DNA of 64,000 nucleotides, from contig ONAJ01000005.1 of the NCBI GenBank assembly GCA_900315775.1, positions 1 through 64,000 on the forward strand, in the 5' to 3' direction. The notes below the pieces were generated by a model. It searched no databases and was not told the DNA's origin. It was given only the letters and a program-made list of their open reading frames with translations. Positions 6,980 to 15,676 of this stretch are shown here, piece after piece (the first letter of the stretch is position 1; the number at the start of each line of letters is the position of its first letter). A program made the position numbers and the translations under genes. Origin of the DNA: an uncultured Prevotella sp. GTDB lineage: Bacteria; Bacteroidota; Bacteroidia; Bacteroidales; Bacteroidaceae.

Positions 6980-7966
6980 ATGTCTAAGAAAAAGCAACAT
7001 AACGACATTCTGCTCGCCATAATAGGATTTGTGGCAGTAGTGTTAGTAGTAGCGGTCATCGGTTTCTTTGCCCTCGACCGTGCACCCGAAGAGATACAAG
7101 GTGAAGTAGAAGTAACCGAATACAGGGTGTCAAGTAAGGTACCAAGCAGAGTTTTGGAATTGCGCGTCAAGGAAGGCGACTATGTACACGTTGGCGACAC
7201 GTTGGCTATTCTCGATGCTCCGGACGTTGTGGCTAAGAAGCAACAGGCACAAGGAGCTGAGGAAGCCGCAGCAGCAATGAGTATGATGGCACAGAACGGA
7301 GCGCGCCAGCAGCAGATACAAGGTGCTTATCAGTTGTGGCAACAGGCTAAGGCAGCCCACGACATAACGAAGAAGAGCTACGAACGTATTCAGCGACTCT
7401 TCGATGAGGGCGTTGTAAGTGCTCAGAACCGCGATGAGGTATTTGCGAAGTACAAGGCTGCAGAAGCTCAGGAGAAAGCCGCCAAGAGTCAATACGATAT
7501 GGCTGTTGAAGGTGCTCGTAAAGAGGAGAAGGCTGCCGCTGCCGCTCAGGTAGCGAGAGCTCGCGGAGCCGTTGCGGAAGTAAACTCATACATCAACGAG
7601 ACAGTCCAGATAGCCCAGATGGAAGGCGAGGTAAGCGACGTATTTCCTAAGGTTGGAGAACTTATCGGTTCCGGTTCACCAATTATGACAATCTCTGTAA
7701 TGAGCGACATGTGGGGAGCGTTTAACGTTCGTGAAGACCAGCTTAACGGTTTGCAGGTAGGTTCTGAGTTTACCGCTTTCGTTCCTGCGTTCAACAAGGA
7801 TGTGAAGATGAAAGTTTACTACATGAAGGACCAAGGCTCATACGCTGTGTGGAAGGCTACGAAGACCACAGGTCAGTTCGACTTGAAGACCTTCGAGGTA
7901 AAGGCAAGACTTGCAGAGAAGTTTGAAGGTCTGAGACCAGGAATGTCGCTTGTCATTAAAAAGTAA
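6980..7966 (+). CDS. HlyD/EmrA-type membrane fusion protein
   Basis: Periplasmic adaptor (328 aa) linking inner-membrane permeases to the TolC-like channel. One N-terminal transmembrane helix (about residues 10-32) anchors it. A biotinyl-lipoyl-like half (VSSKVPSRVLELRVKEGDYVHVGDTLAILD) precedes an Ala/Gln/Lys-rich coiled coil (about 75-190). The second lipoyl half (EGEVSDVFPKVGELIGSGSPI) and a beta-barrel region ending GLRPGMSLVIKK follow. Order and motifs match the YbhG/YhiI-like adaptors that work with ABC-2 permeases. The gap to the first permease is 34 bp, in the same operon. Confidence 0.92.
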   Translation: MSKKKQHNDILLAIIGFVAVVLVVAVIGFFALDRAPEEIQGEVEVTEYRVSSKVPSRVLELRVKEGDYVHVGDTLAILDAPDVVAKKQQAQGAEEAAAAMSMMAQNGARQQQIQGAYQLWQQAKAAHDITKKSYERIQRLFDEGVVSAQNRDEVFAKYKAAEAQEKAAKSQYDMAVEGARKEEKAAAAAQVARARGAVAEVNSYINETVQIAQMEGEVSDVFPKVGELIGSGSPIMTISVMSDMWGAFNVREDQLNGLQVGSEFTAFVPAFNKDVKMKVYYMKDQGSYAVWKATKTTGQFDLKTFEVKARLAEKFEGLRPGMSLVIKK

Positions 7967-8000
7967 GTCCGGCGACAGGTGCTGATGGTTTGATGGAGCT

Positions 8001-9182
8001 ATGAATAGTGTCGTAGATATATTAAAACGAATAATGAAGGTGTCACGCCGAGAGTGTGGCGTCATCACTCGTACCTATATATATCTGTGCAGCATGATAG
8101 TCTTTCCTGTCATAAGCATAGTGTTCTTCCTTTCTTTGATGGAGTCCGGATTACCGTTGGAGATGCCTATTGGTATTGTCGATTTGGACAACACGGCGAC
8201 CACCCGTTCACTTGTCCGTCGTCTTGATGCCTTCCAGACAACCAAAGTCATAGCCCGCTACCCCAACATCGACGAGGCACGTCATGCTATCCAGCGCAAC
8301 GAGATTTATGCTTTCCTTTATTTCCCTAAAGGAACCACAAGCGAACTCATGTCTGCCCGCAGACCAAAGATATCCTACTACTACACCAACACATCGCTGA
8401 CGGCAGGTTCTCTTCTTATGCGCGACATGAAGACCATCTCCCTGCTTGCCAACGCTGGTGTCGGTCAGGCAAAGCTAAAGGCACGCGGAGCTACAGACAA
8501 GCAGGTAAAGGCATTCCTTCAGCCCATAGCCATTGACCTGCACGCCATAAACAACCCGTTTATAAGCTATAACATTTTCCTGTCAGCATTTATCATTCCG
8601 GGTATTCTACTGTTGTTCGTCTTTATGATTTCAGCATACTCCATAGGTACGGAGTTGAAGTTTAACGACTCGCACGAATGGCTGAAGACAGCAGGAAACA
8701 ACATCTATGTTGCCCTTACGGGAAAGTTCCTGCCACAAACAATAATATGGCTCTCGGTATTTTACCTGTACTACTGGTATATATTCTCACACCTGGGATT
8801 CCCCTATTCCGGTAGTAAGTTTATGATTTTCCTACTTCCCTTAATAACCGTTCTTGCCGCTCAGGCATTCGGCATCTTCATGTATGGACTGATGCCGTCA
8901 CTCCGCATGTCCATGAGTATCTGCTCGTTATGGGGCGTGCTCAGTTTCTCCGTGTGTGGTGCTGCCTTCCCTGTAACAGCTATGGACGGTTCGTTAGCGG
9001 CACTCGCCCAGCTTTTCCCGTTGCGCCATTATTATATGCTATATCAAATGTGCATATTCAACGGCTACCCCGTCCACGTAGCGTGGTTCCACTTTATGGC
9101 TTTAGGAATATTCATCTGCATGCCGTTCTTCGTAGCAAGGAAGATTAAGAATGCTATGCTGACATATATTTATATACCTTAA
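8001..9182 (+). CDS. ABC-2 type permease (YhhJ/YbhS-like), first copy
   Basis: Inner-membrane permease of 393 aa. A single N-terminal membrane helix (VFPVISIVFFLSLMESG region) is followed by an extracytoplasmic domain of about 150 residues with PIGIVDLDNTATTRSLVRRLD. Five or so helices then fill the C-terminal half. This ABC2_membrane_3 architecture is typical of the paired permeases in YbhGFSR-type drug or metabolite exporters. Its neighbour is a homologous second permease, so the two probably form a heterodimer. Such permeases need a cytosolic ATPase, and none is encoded in this operon. Confidence 0.88.
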   Translation: MNSVVDILKRIMKVSRRECGVITRTYIYLCSMIVFPVISIVFFLSLMESGLPLEMPIGIVDLDNTATTRSLVRRLDAFQTTKVIARYPNIDEARHAIQRNEIYAFLYFPKGTTSELMSARRPKISYYYTNTSLTAGSLLMRDMKTISLLANAGVGQAKLKARGATDKQVKAFLQPIAIDLHAINNPFISYNIFLSAFIIPGILLLFVFMISAYSIGTELKFNDSHEWLKTAGNNIYVALTGKFLPQTIIWLSVFYLYYWYIFSHLGFPYSGSKFMIFLLPLITVLAAQAFGIFMYGLMPSLRMSMSICSLWGVLSFSVCGAAFPVTAMDGSLAALAQLFPLRHYYMLYQMCIFNGYPVHVAWFHFMALGIFICMPFFVARKIKNAMLTYIYIP

Positions 9183-9194
9183 ATATATTAAGAA

Positions 9195-10436
9195 GTGAAG
9201 AGATTATTTAAACAGATAAACGAAGGATTGCACGACACGTGCTACATCTGGTTCGAGGAGATAAAGATGGTTGTTAAGGACGAGGGCGTTCTTATATTCT
9301 TCGTCATCGTCCCTTTGCTTTACCCCTTGCTATATTCATGGATATACAACAACGAGGTAGCGCGAGAGGTTCCCGTTGCCGTCGTTGACATGTCACACTC
9401 TCCCGAGAGCAGGAAATTCATACGAATGTACGACGCGTCGCCAAATGCGAAGGTGGCGTATCATTGTGCCGACATCGACGATGCCCAAAACCTTATGGCG
9501 AAGCAGGCGGTACACGGAATACTCTTCTTCCCTCCCGACTTCGCCGTCAAGCTCAATCGTATGGAACAGGCGCATGTCAGCGTCTTCTGCGATATGGCGT
9601 TTATGCTCTACTACAAGGGTGTTTATCAGACTGCCACTTCCGTTCAGAGCGAGATGAACAGTAATATTCAGATAAAACTCAGCGGCAACTATACCAATCG
9701 TGACGACGAGATAACCACGCAGCCTCTTGCCTACGACGACGTGCCTATATTCAATAGTGCTGGCGGCTACGGCAACTTCATCCTGCCGGGAGTACTTGTG
9801 TTAATACTCCAGCAGACGCTTCTGCTCGGTATTGGCATGTCGGCAGGAACGTCACGCGAGAAGAGCAAGTTCAAAGACCTTGTTCCCATTAACAGGCACT
9901 ATCACGGTCTGTTCCGAATAGTGTTCGGAAAGTCGTTATGCTACTTTATGATCTATGCCATTATGGCGGCATACATTCTTCTCGTCGTTCCTCGCATGTT
10001 CCACTTTACGAGCATGCTTCACGCTTTAGACCTCATCGGATTTGTAATACCCTACCTGTTGGCATGTATCTTCTTCGGAATGTTTGTTTCGTGTACGGTG
10101 CGTTATCGCGAGAACGTCATGCTCATTGTGGTATTCACCTCGCTGCCTTTCCTTTTCCTTGCGGGAGTATCGTGGCCACAGAGCGGCATACCCGACTTCT
10201 GGCAGTCCGCAGCCTACCTCTTCCCGAGTACCTTTGGCATTCGCGGTTTCATAAGAATGAACTCTATGGGAGCCACTCTTCACGACATTCGTCCAGAATA
10301 CCAAGCACTATGGGTACAGGTCGTTGTCTATTTCCTCCTTGCTTGTATAGTATATCGTTGGCAGATAATACGTGCCCGCCGACATGTTATCGAGGCAGAG
10401 AAGGAAAGACGACTTACTTCACCTCAACAATCTTAG
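9195..10436 (+). CDS. ABC-2 type permease (YhhJ/YbhS-like), second copy
   Basis: 413 aa, same architecture as the preceding gene. An N-terminal helix (FFVIVPLLYPLLYSWIYNNE) is followed by an extracytoplasmic domain starting VPVAVVDMSHSPESRKFIRMYD and a C-terminal bundle of five or six helices with a QSGIPDFWQSAAYLFPSTFG loop. Translation begins at a GTG (9195), 12 bp after the first permease. The last 23 nt overlap the end of the convergent mrp gene. It presumably pairs with the upstream permease. No ATP-binding subunit follows. Confidence 0.88.
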   Translation: MKRLFKQINEGLHDTCYIWFEEIKMVVKDEGVLIFFVIVPLLYPLLYSWIYNNEVAREVPVAVVDMSHSPESRKFIRMYDASPNAKVAYHCADIDDAQNLMAKQAVHGILFFPPDFAVKLNRMEQAHVSVFCDMAFMLYYKGVYQTATSVQSEMNSNIQIKLSGNYTNRDDEITTQPLAYDDVPIFNSAGGYGNFILPGVLVLILQQTLLLGIGMSAGTSREKSKFKDLVPINRHYHGLFRIVFGKSLCYFMIYAIMAAYILLVVPRMFHFTSMLHALDLIGFVIPYLLACIFFGMFVSCTVRYRENVMLIVVFTSLPFLFLAGVSWPQSGIPDFWQSAAYLFPSTFGIRGFIRMNSMGATLHDIRPEYQALWVQVVVYFLLACIVYRWQIIRARRHVIEAEKERRLTSPQQS

Positions 10437-11511
10437 TTGCCGGCTGTTCTTTGTTTCTACGATTAACTACCGTAACTACCGACTGAGCAAGATTTATAAA
10501 TGCCAGTCCCGTCATGCTGTCGCTATCGGTAGCAGCAGGTTTTCCGTTGTCGCCACTCTCGCAAATGCCCTGAACGAGAGGTATCTGTGCCAACAGCGGC
10601 ACGTTAAGTTCCTCAGCGAGTTTCTTGCATCCCTCTTTACCGAAGATGTAATAACGGTTTTCGGGCAGTTCCTTTGGCGTAAACCAAGCCATATTCTCTA
10701 TTAATCCGAGGATGGGCACGTTTACTTTTTCGTTCTTATACATATCAACACCCTTGCGAGCATCGGCAAGAGCCACCTGCTGGGGTGTTGAGACAATGAC
10801 AGCACCAGTTATTGAGAGAGTCTGCAAGAGAGTAAGATGAATGTCACTCGTTCCTGGAGGAGTATCAAGAATAAAGTAGTCCAGCTCTCCCCAGTCGGCA
10901 TCGGCAATAAGCTGTTTCAGCGCACTCGTTGCCATTCCTCCGCGCCATAATGTTGCCGTATCAGGATTAACGAAGAATCCTATGCTCAGCAGTTTCACAC
11001 CATAAGCCTCAACAGGAGCTATCAGGTCGCGCCCGTCTTTCTTTACAGCATAAGGACGAGCATCTTCCACGTTGAACATCTTTGGTATTGACGGACCGAA
11101 AATGTCAGTATCCAGCAGTCCCACCTTATAGCCCAGTCGTGCAAGGGCTATGGCGAGGTTAGCCGAGACGGTGCTCTTTCCTACTCCACCCTTTCCCGAA
11201 CTTACGGCGATGATATTCTTCACCTGCGGTAGCAGTTTAGCATTCTCGGGACGTGGTGCCGACTTAAACTCCGTCTTTATTGTTACCTCAACATCTTTGG
11301 ACACGTGGTAGTGTATAGCAGCCTCGGCAGCCTTTATTGTAGATTTCATGAAAGGGTCAGTATCACGCGGGAAGAGCAGCACTACGGTTACTTTCATGCC
11401 GTTAATACTTGGTGTATCAGCCACCATTCCACTCTCTACGAGATTCTTTTTTGTGCCAGCATACACTACTGTTGCCAGCGCGTCCATAATCAGTTTTGGA
11501 TATATTGTCAT
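10414..11511 (-). CDS. mrp: Mrp/ApbC-family iron-sulfur carrier P-loop ATPase
   Basis: Cytosolic ATPase (365 aa) thought to carry and insert Fe-S clusters. Residues 1-85 resemble a MIP18/DUF59 domain. A deviant Walker A SSGKGGVGKST lies at 104-114, followed by GLLDTDIFGPSIPKMF and DYFILDTPPGTSD. The usual Cys-x-x-Cys of Mrp/NBP35 proteins is absent: the expected region (272-294, NMAWFTPKELPENRYYIFGKEG) has no cysteine. I recall the same replacement in Bacteroidetes homologues, so it looks lineage-typical rather than broken. Last gene of the minus operon, 21 bp after the FemAB-like gene. Confidence 0.9.
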   Translation of the reverse strand: MTIYPKLIMDALATVVYAGTKKNLVESGMVADTPSINGMKVTVVLLFPRDTDPFMKSTIKAAEAAIHYHVSKDVEVTIKTEFKSAPRPENAKLLPQVKNIIAVSSGKGGVGKSTVSANLAIALARLGYKVGLLDTDIFGPSIPKMFNVEDARPYAVKKDGRDLIAPVEAYGVKLLSIGFFVNPDTATLWRGGMATSALKQLIADADWGELDYFILDTPPGTSDIHLTLLQTLSITGAVIVSTPQQVALADARKGVDMYKNEKVNVPILGLIENMAWFTPKELPENRYYIFGKEGCKKLAEELNVPLLAQIPLVQGICESGDNGKPAATDSDSMTGLAFINLAQSVVTVVNRRNKEQPATKIVEVK

Positions 11512-11532
11512 TATTTTGTTTCTTTAATTAGT

Positions 11533-12474
11533 TTATAAGTTCCATTCGTAGATGTCGTAGCAAAGTCCTCGTCCTCCGAAGCCTTCCTTTTGGAATACCA
11601 ACTGTTCGTTAAGTCCGCTGCCGTCAGCATTCTCAGTTGACCTTCCGAAGTCAAAGTATGGATAATCCTTATAGTCGTGATGCATTATCTGCTCATAGAT
11701 AAGGTCAAGCACACCGAGTTTCTTACCCTCTTCGGTAGCCGAACTATATTGCGCATGAACCACCTGTGGCGAGAGGTACAGCACTACTCCTCCCAGCACT
11801 TCACCGTCGCGTACCGCCTCGTACAGTTTAATGTTCTCCGGAAATCTGCCGTGCAGCAGTTCTATTTCCTGCAAGGTATGAACAGGATGTACGTTATGAC
11901 GTCGCCATAGATTGTCGTCAAGTACCTTCCAGAATGCGGCATAGTCGTCGGAGCATCTTACCGTCACTCCTGCCTGTTGCGCCCTACTCACCCCTCTACG
12001 ACGTATTCTCTCCCAGCGCATGTTTGCTCCGAGGAAGATGTTCGTGGAATAGTCGCGTGCTACTACTGTGGCGTGACACACATGATACATGGCGTACAGG
12101 TCCTCTTCTGCCGGCAGACGATGATACACCCAAGGCACACACTTATAGTGAACACGATGAATGTTCTGCGTCCGCAGATAATCGTTTAGCATCTGGAATA
12201 TTTCCAATGTCTGCGCAGCACGCAACTCCCAACCCATGACGAGTCCGCCGTAGGTCAGTCCGTTATGCGTACAGTAAGTATCGTATTTGATATGTCCGGG
12301 CATTACAGCCAACAGGCGATGGTCGTCATAGAACATCAGCGAATGGTCTTGAAACCGGTCTGCATGATAGTCCATGTATCGTCTGTCGAAGAGGAATGTG
12401 CCGTTCTTCGACTGTGCCACGAAGTTGTTCCATTCGTTGGCGGCATCAGCAGTATAGCGTCTTATTTCGAGCAT
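11533..12474 (-). CDS. FemAB/GNAT-like acyltransferase of the sugar cassette
   Basis: A 313-residue soluble protein with the double GNAT-fold layout of FemAB/BioF2-like transferases. Signs are WNNFVAQSKNGTFLFDRRYMDYH at the N-terminus, LTYGGLVMG in the middle and a C-terminal YFDFGRSTENADGSGLNEQLVFQKEGFGGRG block. Homologues often sit next to FdtA-like ketoisomerases in polysaccharide or glycan-modifying clusters and are thought to N-acylate aminosugars. The start overlaps the end of the FdtA-like gene by 13 nt. Neither substrate nor acyl donor can be read from the sequence. Confidence 0.75.
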   Translation of the reverse strand: MLEIRRYTADAANEWNNFVAQSKNGTFLFDRRYMDYHADRFQDHSLMFYDDHRLLAVMPGHIKYDTYCTHNGLTYGGLVMGWELRAAQTLEIFQMLNDYLRTQNIHRVHYKCVPWVYHRLPAEEDLYAMYHVCHATVVARDYSTNIFLGANMRWERIRRRGVSRAQQAGVTVRCSDDYAAFWKVLDDNLWRRHNVHPVHTLQEIELLHGRFPENIKLYEAVRDGEVLGGVVLYLSPQVVHAQYSSATEEGKKLGVLDLIYEQIMHHDYKDYPYFDFGRSTENADGSGLNEQLVFQKEGFGGRGLCYDIYEWNL

Positions 12475-12866
12475 CCGACGTATTTTAAGAAGTCTTGATA
12501 GTCATATATATAGTCATCCTCGTCATAGTGTTCCGAGGCGAGCACCATACATACCGCTCCACTTGAGAAGTCGTCGAGTGTACGCCACGTATTCACGTCA
12601 ACCAGGAGTCCCTGCCACGGGTGGTTCAGCAGTATTGTGGCACGTTCGTGTCCGTTGTCCAGCGTTACGTGGAACGAACCGCTGACAGCAACAATAAGTT
12701 GTTTCAGTCGTTTGTGGGCATGTCCTCCACGACTCTCTCCTGCCGGCACGTCATACACCCAATATACACGTTTAATTTCAAACGGCACATTGTCTATCTG
12801 CTCTGCCACCGTGAGGTTTCCGCGCGGGTCAACTATCTTTGGCAAATCAATGATTGAATATTTCAT
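12462..12866 (-). CDS. FdtA/WxcM-like cupin, putative dTDP-4-keto-6-deoxyhexose 3,4-ketoisomerase
   Basis: Small RmlC-like cupin (134 aa from the ATG at 12866; a TTG five codons upstream is possible). The core reads [19 protein letters not shown], then [20 protein letters not shown], containing the paired histidines used by FdtA-type sugar ketoisomerases. These convert the dTDP-4-keto-6-deoxyglucose made by RmlB into the 3-keto isomer, which an aminotransferase then aminates. The gene overlaps purT upstream by 20 nt and the transferase gene downstream by 13 nt, so the three are tightly coupled. No aminotransferase gene is in the window. Confidence 0.8.
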   Translation of the reverse strand: MKYSIIDLPKIVDPRGNLTVAEQIDNVPFEIKRVYWVYDVPAGESRGGHAHKRLKQLIVAVSGSFHVTLDNGHERATILLNHPWQGLLVDVNTWRTLDDFSSGAVCMVLASEHYDEDDYIYDYQDFLKYVGCSK

Positions 12867-14040
12867 ACGGTTCTGTTCCAAGTACAGTCTTTGCCAGTCG
12901 TTTTGCTTTGTCGCGAAGAGCTGTCGTGTCGTCGCCTACTTCTCCGTAGCACAACACTACACCCATACGGCGTCCTTTGTGAGCATCGGGTTTTCCGAAG
13001 ATACGTATTCGTGTGCGGTCTTCCTTCAGCGCCTCGTCAAAGTTGTAGTTAAGCTTAGCGGTATCGGCACAGTCTTCTGGTGAGAGGATTACTGCCGAAG
13101 CGCCTGCATGCTCCAAATGTATGCCAGCGATAGGCAGTCCCATAACAGCACGGAAGTGCAACTCAAACTCCGAAAGGTTCGTGGTGTGTCCCAGAGTTAC
13201 CATTCCCGTATCGTGTGGACGTGGTGAGAGTTCCGAGAATATAACCTCGCCCTGCTTTGTCAGGAAGAATTCCACGCCCCAGATGCCGGCACCTGTAAGT
13301 GCACGTGTCACCTTGTCAGCCATCTTCTGTGCCTGTTTCAGCGCCTCGTCGGAAATCTTATATGGCTGCCACGACTCACGATAGTCGCCACCCTTCTGTA
13401 CGTGTCCTATCGGAGGACAGAAAAGTGTCTCGCCATTCTTCTGTGTTACGGTAAGGAGAGTGAATTCTGAGTCAAAATCTATGAACTCTTCGATGATAAC
13501 CTCCTTCACGTCGCCACGTGAACCCTCCATTGCATCGTTGAAGGCCTTTTCCAATTCGCCTTCGTTGTGAACGTAGCTCTGTCCGTGTCCTGACGATGAC
13601 ATCAAAGGCTTAACGACGCAGGGGAAGCCAATCTCCTGGGCAGCCTTCTTAAACTCGTCGAGGGTCTTTGCGTAGAAGTACTTTGCCGTGCGCAGTCCCA
13701 GCTCTTTTGAAGCGAGGTCGCGTATAGCACGACGGTTCATCGTGAAGTTTACGGCACGTGCCGATGGTGTCACCTGAATACCTTGCTCTTCGAACTGGAA
13801 GAGGCGTTCAGTACGTATTGCCTCTATCTCCGGCACAATGATGTCGGGCTTGTGCTTCTTTACTACAGCCTCCAGCGCGTCACCGTCAAGCATCGAGAAC
13901 ACTTCGCGCTCATCGGCAACCTGCATAGCTGGTGCGTTGTCGTAGCGGTCGCAAGCAATGACATACTGTCCTGCTCGTTTTGCAGCGATAACAAACTCTT
14001 TACCTAATTCTCCTGAACCTAATAACAGAATCTTTTTCAT
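12847..14040 (-). CDS. purT: formate-dependent phosphoribosylglycinamide formyltransferase
   Basis: ATP-grasp enzyme (397 aa) of purine synthesis that makes formyl-GAR from GAR, formate and ATP. The N-terminal nucleotide-binding segment is [20 protein letters not shown]. The ATP-grasp region holds [19 protein letters not shown] and [17 protein letters not shown]. Substrate and metal residues lie in [26 protein letters not shown]. Length and motifs are complete. The start abuts rmlB (shared base 14040) and the 3' end overlaps the FdtA-like gene, so a purine enzyme sits inside a nucleotide-sugar cassette. Confidence 0.95.
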   Translation of the reverse strand: MKKILLLGSGELGKEFVIAAKRAGQYVIACDRYDNAPAMQVADEREVFSMLDGDALEAVVKKHKPDIIVPEIEAIRTERLFQFEEQGIQVTPSARAVNFTMNRRAIRDLASKELGLRTAKYFYAKTLDEFKKAAQEIGFPCVVKPLMSSSGHGQSYVHNEGELEKAFNDAMEGSRGDVKEVIIEEFIDFDSEFTLLTVTQKNGETLFCPPIGHVQKGGDYRESWQPYKISDEALKQAQKMADKVTRALTGAGIWGVEFFLTKQGEVIFSELSPRPHDTGMVTLGHTTNLSEFELHFRAVMGLPIAGIHLEHAGASAVILSPEDCADTAKLNYNFDEALKEDRTRIRIFGKPDAHKGRRMGVVLCYGEVGDDTTALRDKAKRLAKTVLGTEPYEIFNH

Positions 14041-15173
14041 TACCTATCTTTGTACATTAATTCGTAATATTTTTCGTAGTCGCCACTTGTTATGTTATCC
14101 AACCACTCCTGATTGTCGAGATACCAGCGTACAGTCTTTTCTATTCCCTCTTCAAACTGCAGACTTGGTTCCCAGCCCAGTTCGCGTTGCAGTTTCGACG
14201 AGTCGATAGCGTAGCGCAGGTCGTGTCCGGCACGGTCGGTAACGAATGTGATAAGGTCCATATCTTCACCCTCTTTGCGTCCCAGCAGACGGTCAACGGT
14301 CTTTATTACCACTTTAATGATGTCGATATTCTTCCACTCGTTGAAGCCACCGATGTTATACGTGTCGGCAATCTTTCCCTTGTGGAAAATAAGGTCTATG
14401 GCACGTGCATGGTCTTCTACGAAGAGCCAGTCGCGCACATTCTCACCCTTTCCGTAAACGGGTAGCGGCTTGCGGTGACGGATATTATTGATGAACAGCG
14501 GTATCAGTTTCTCGGGGAACTGATAAGGACCATAGTTGTTCGAGCAGTTTGTCACTACCACGGGCATTCCGTAAGTATCGTGGAAGGCACGTACAAAGTG
14601 GTCGCTCGATGCCTTCGAAGCGCTATATGGTGAGTGTGGATTGTACTTTGTTGATTCAAGGAAGAACTTGTCTCCGTATGCCATATGATGTTCTGCTGAA
14701 GATGCCGTTGTGGTGAACGGAGGCTCTATACCTTCAGGGTGTGTCAGCTCGAGGGCACCATACACCTCGTCGGTAGATATGTGGTAGAAGCGCTTGCCTT
14801 CGTACTTCTCGGGCAGCGACTCCCAATAGAGTTTGGCAGCCTGCAGCAACGAGAGTGTTCCCATAACGTTGGTACGTGCAAAGGTGAACGGGTCTTTTAT
14901 GGAGCGGTCCACATGACTCTCGGCAGCCAGGTGGATGATACCGTCCACCTTCTTGTCTTGCATCAGCTTGTAGAAAGCGTCGAAGTCGCAGATGTCCATC
15001 TTCACAAACTCGTAGTTGGGCTTGTCCTCGATGTCCTTCAAATTGGCAAGGTTGCCGGCATAGGTCAGCTTATCAAGGTTAATGATGTGATACTCGGGAT
15101 ACTTGTTCACGAAAAGGCGCACCACATGGCTTCCTATAAAGCCGGCGCCGCCGGTAATAACTATTGTTTTCAT
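14040..15173 (-). CDS. rmlB: dTDP-glucose 4,6-dehydratase
   Basis: Short-chain dehydrogenase/reductase-family enzyme (377 aa) that converts dTDP-glucose to dTDP-4-keto-6-deoxyglucose. It is the branch point to dTDP-rhamnose and to dTDP-aminosugars. Marks are the NAD-binding [28 protein letters not shown], the STDEVYG segment with catalytic Asp-Glu, and [15 protein letters not shown] with the Tyr-x-x-x-Lys pair. An insert around residues 130-165 is typical of Bacteroidetes RmlB. Within this operon the neighbour is an FdtA-like ketoisomerase. The rhamnose reductase rmlD lies separately at 27.5 kb. Confidence 0.96.
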   Translation of the reverse strand: MKTIVITGGAGFIGSHVVRLFVNKYPEYHIINLDKLTYAGNLANLKDIEDKPNYEFVKMDICDFDAFYKLMQDKKVDGIIHLAAESHVDRSIKDPFTFARTNVMGTLSLLQAAKLYWESLPEKYEGKRFYHISTDEVYGALELTHPEGIEPPFTTTASSAEHHMAYGDKFFLESTKYNPHSPYSASKASSDHFVRAFHDTYGMPVVVTNCSNNYGPYQFPEKLIPLFINNIRHRKPLPVYGKGENVRDWLFVEDHARAIDLIFHKGKIADTYNIGGFNEWKNIDIIKVVIKTVDRLLGRKEGEDMDLITFVTDRAGHDLRYAIDSSKLQRELGWEPSLQFEEGIEKTVRWYLDNQEWLDNITSGDYEKYYELMYKDR

Positions 15174-15184
15174 ACTATTATATT

Positions 15185-15676
15185 TTATCTTCCTAATGTT
15201 ATAACTTCACAATCGGTAAATTTATTGCCTTCGATGGTCAATCTTATCAATGTTCTTTCCTTGTGCCACCCTTGTAGTCCTGCGGCTCCCGGATTTATGT
15301 GCAACAGGTCAAGAGTTTTGTCGTATTTCACCTTTAGGATGTGCGAGTGTCCGCTAATGAATAGTTTTGGCGGTTTACTGTATATCTGTCCGCGGATGCT
15401 GGGGTCGTAGTTGCCGGGGTAACCACCGATATGTTTCATCAGCACATCCACGTCCTCACACTTCCACCTGAGTACTTCGGGGTACATCAGTCTGAGGTCA
15501 CCCCCGTCGCAGTTGCCGCAGACGGCACGTAGTGGACGAATCTCCGCCAGCCTCTCTGCCACCTCTAACGAACCGATGTCTCCTGCGTGCCATATCTCGT
15601 CGCAGGATTCGAAGTACTGCACGTATTTCTCGTCCCAGAAAGAGTGTGTATCGCTTATCAGTCCTATCTTTTTCAT
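15185..15676 (-). CDS. YfcE/MJ0936-family metallophosphoesterase
   Basis: Compact calcineurin-like phosphodiesterase (163 aa). The metal-binding series is visible: LISDTHSF, HAGDIGS, VCGNCDGGD, KHIGGYPGNYDP (the first three hold the dinuclear metal ligands) and ISGHSHILKVKYD. Family members hydrolyse phosphodiesters such as artificial substrates or cyclic nucleotides, and the biological substrate here is unknown. The start overlaps the MATE stop by 4 nt, and rmlB begins 11 bp after its stop, so it belongs to the same operon. Confidence 0.88.
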   Translation of the reverse strand: MKKIGLISDTHSFWDEKYVQYFESCDEIWHAGDIGSLEVAERLAEIRPLRAVCGNCDGGDLRLMYPEVLRWKCEDVDVLMKHIGGYPGNYDPSIRGQIYSKPPKLFISGHSHILKVKYDKTLDLLHINPGAAGLQGWHKERTLIRLTIEGNKFTDCEVITLGR

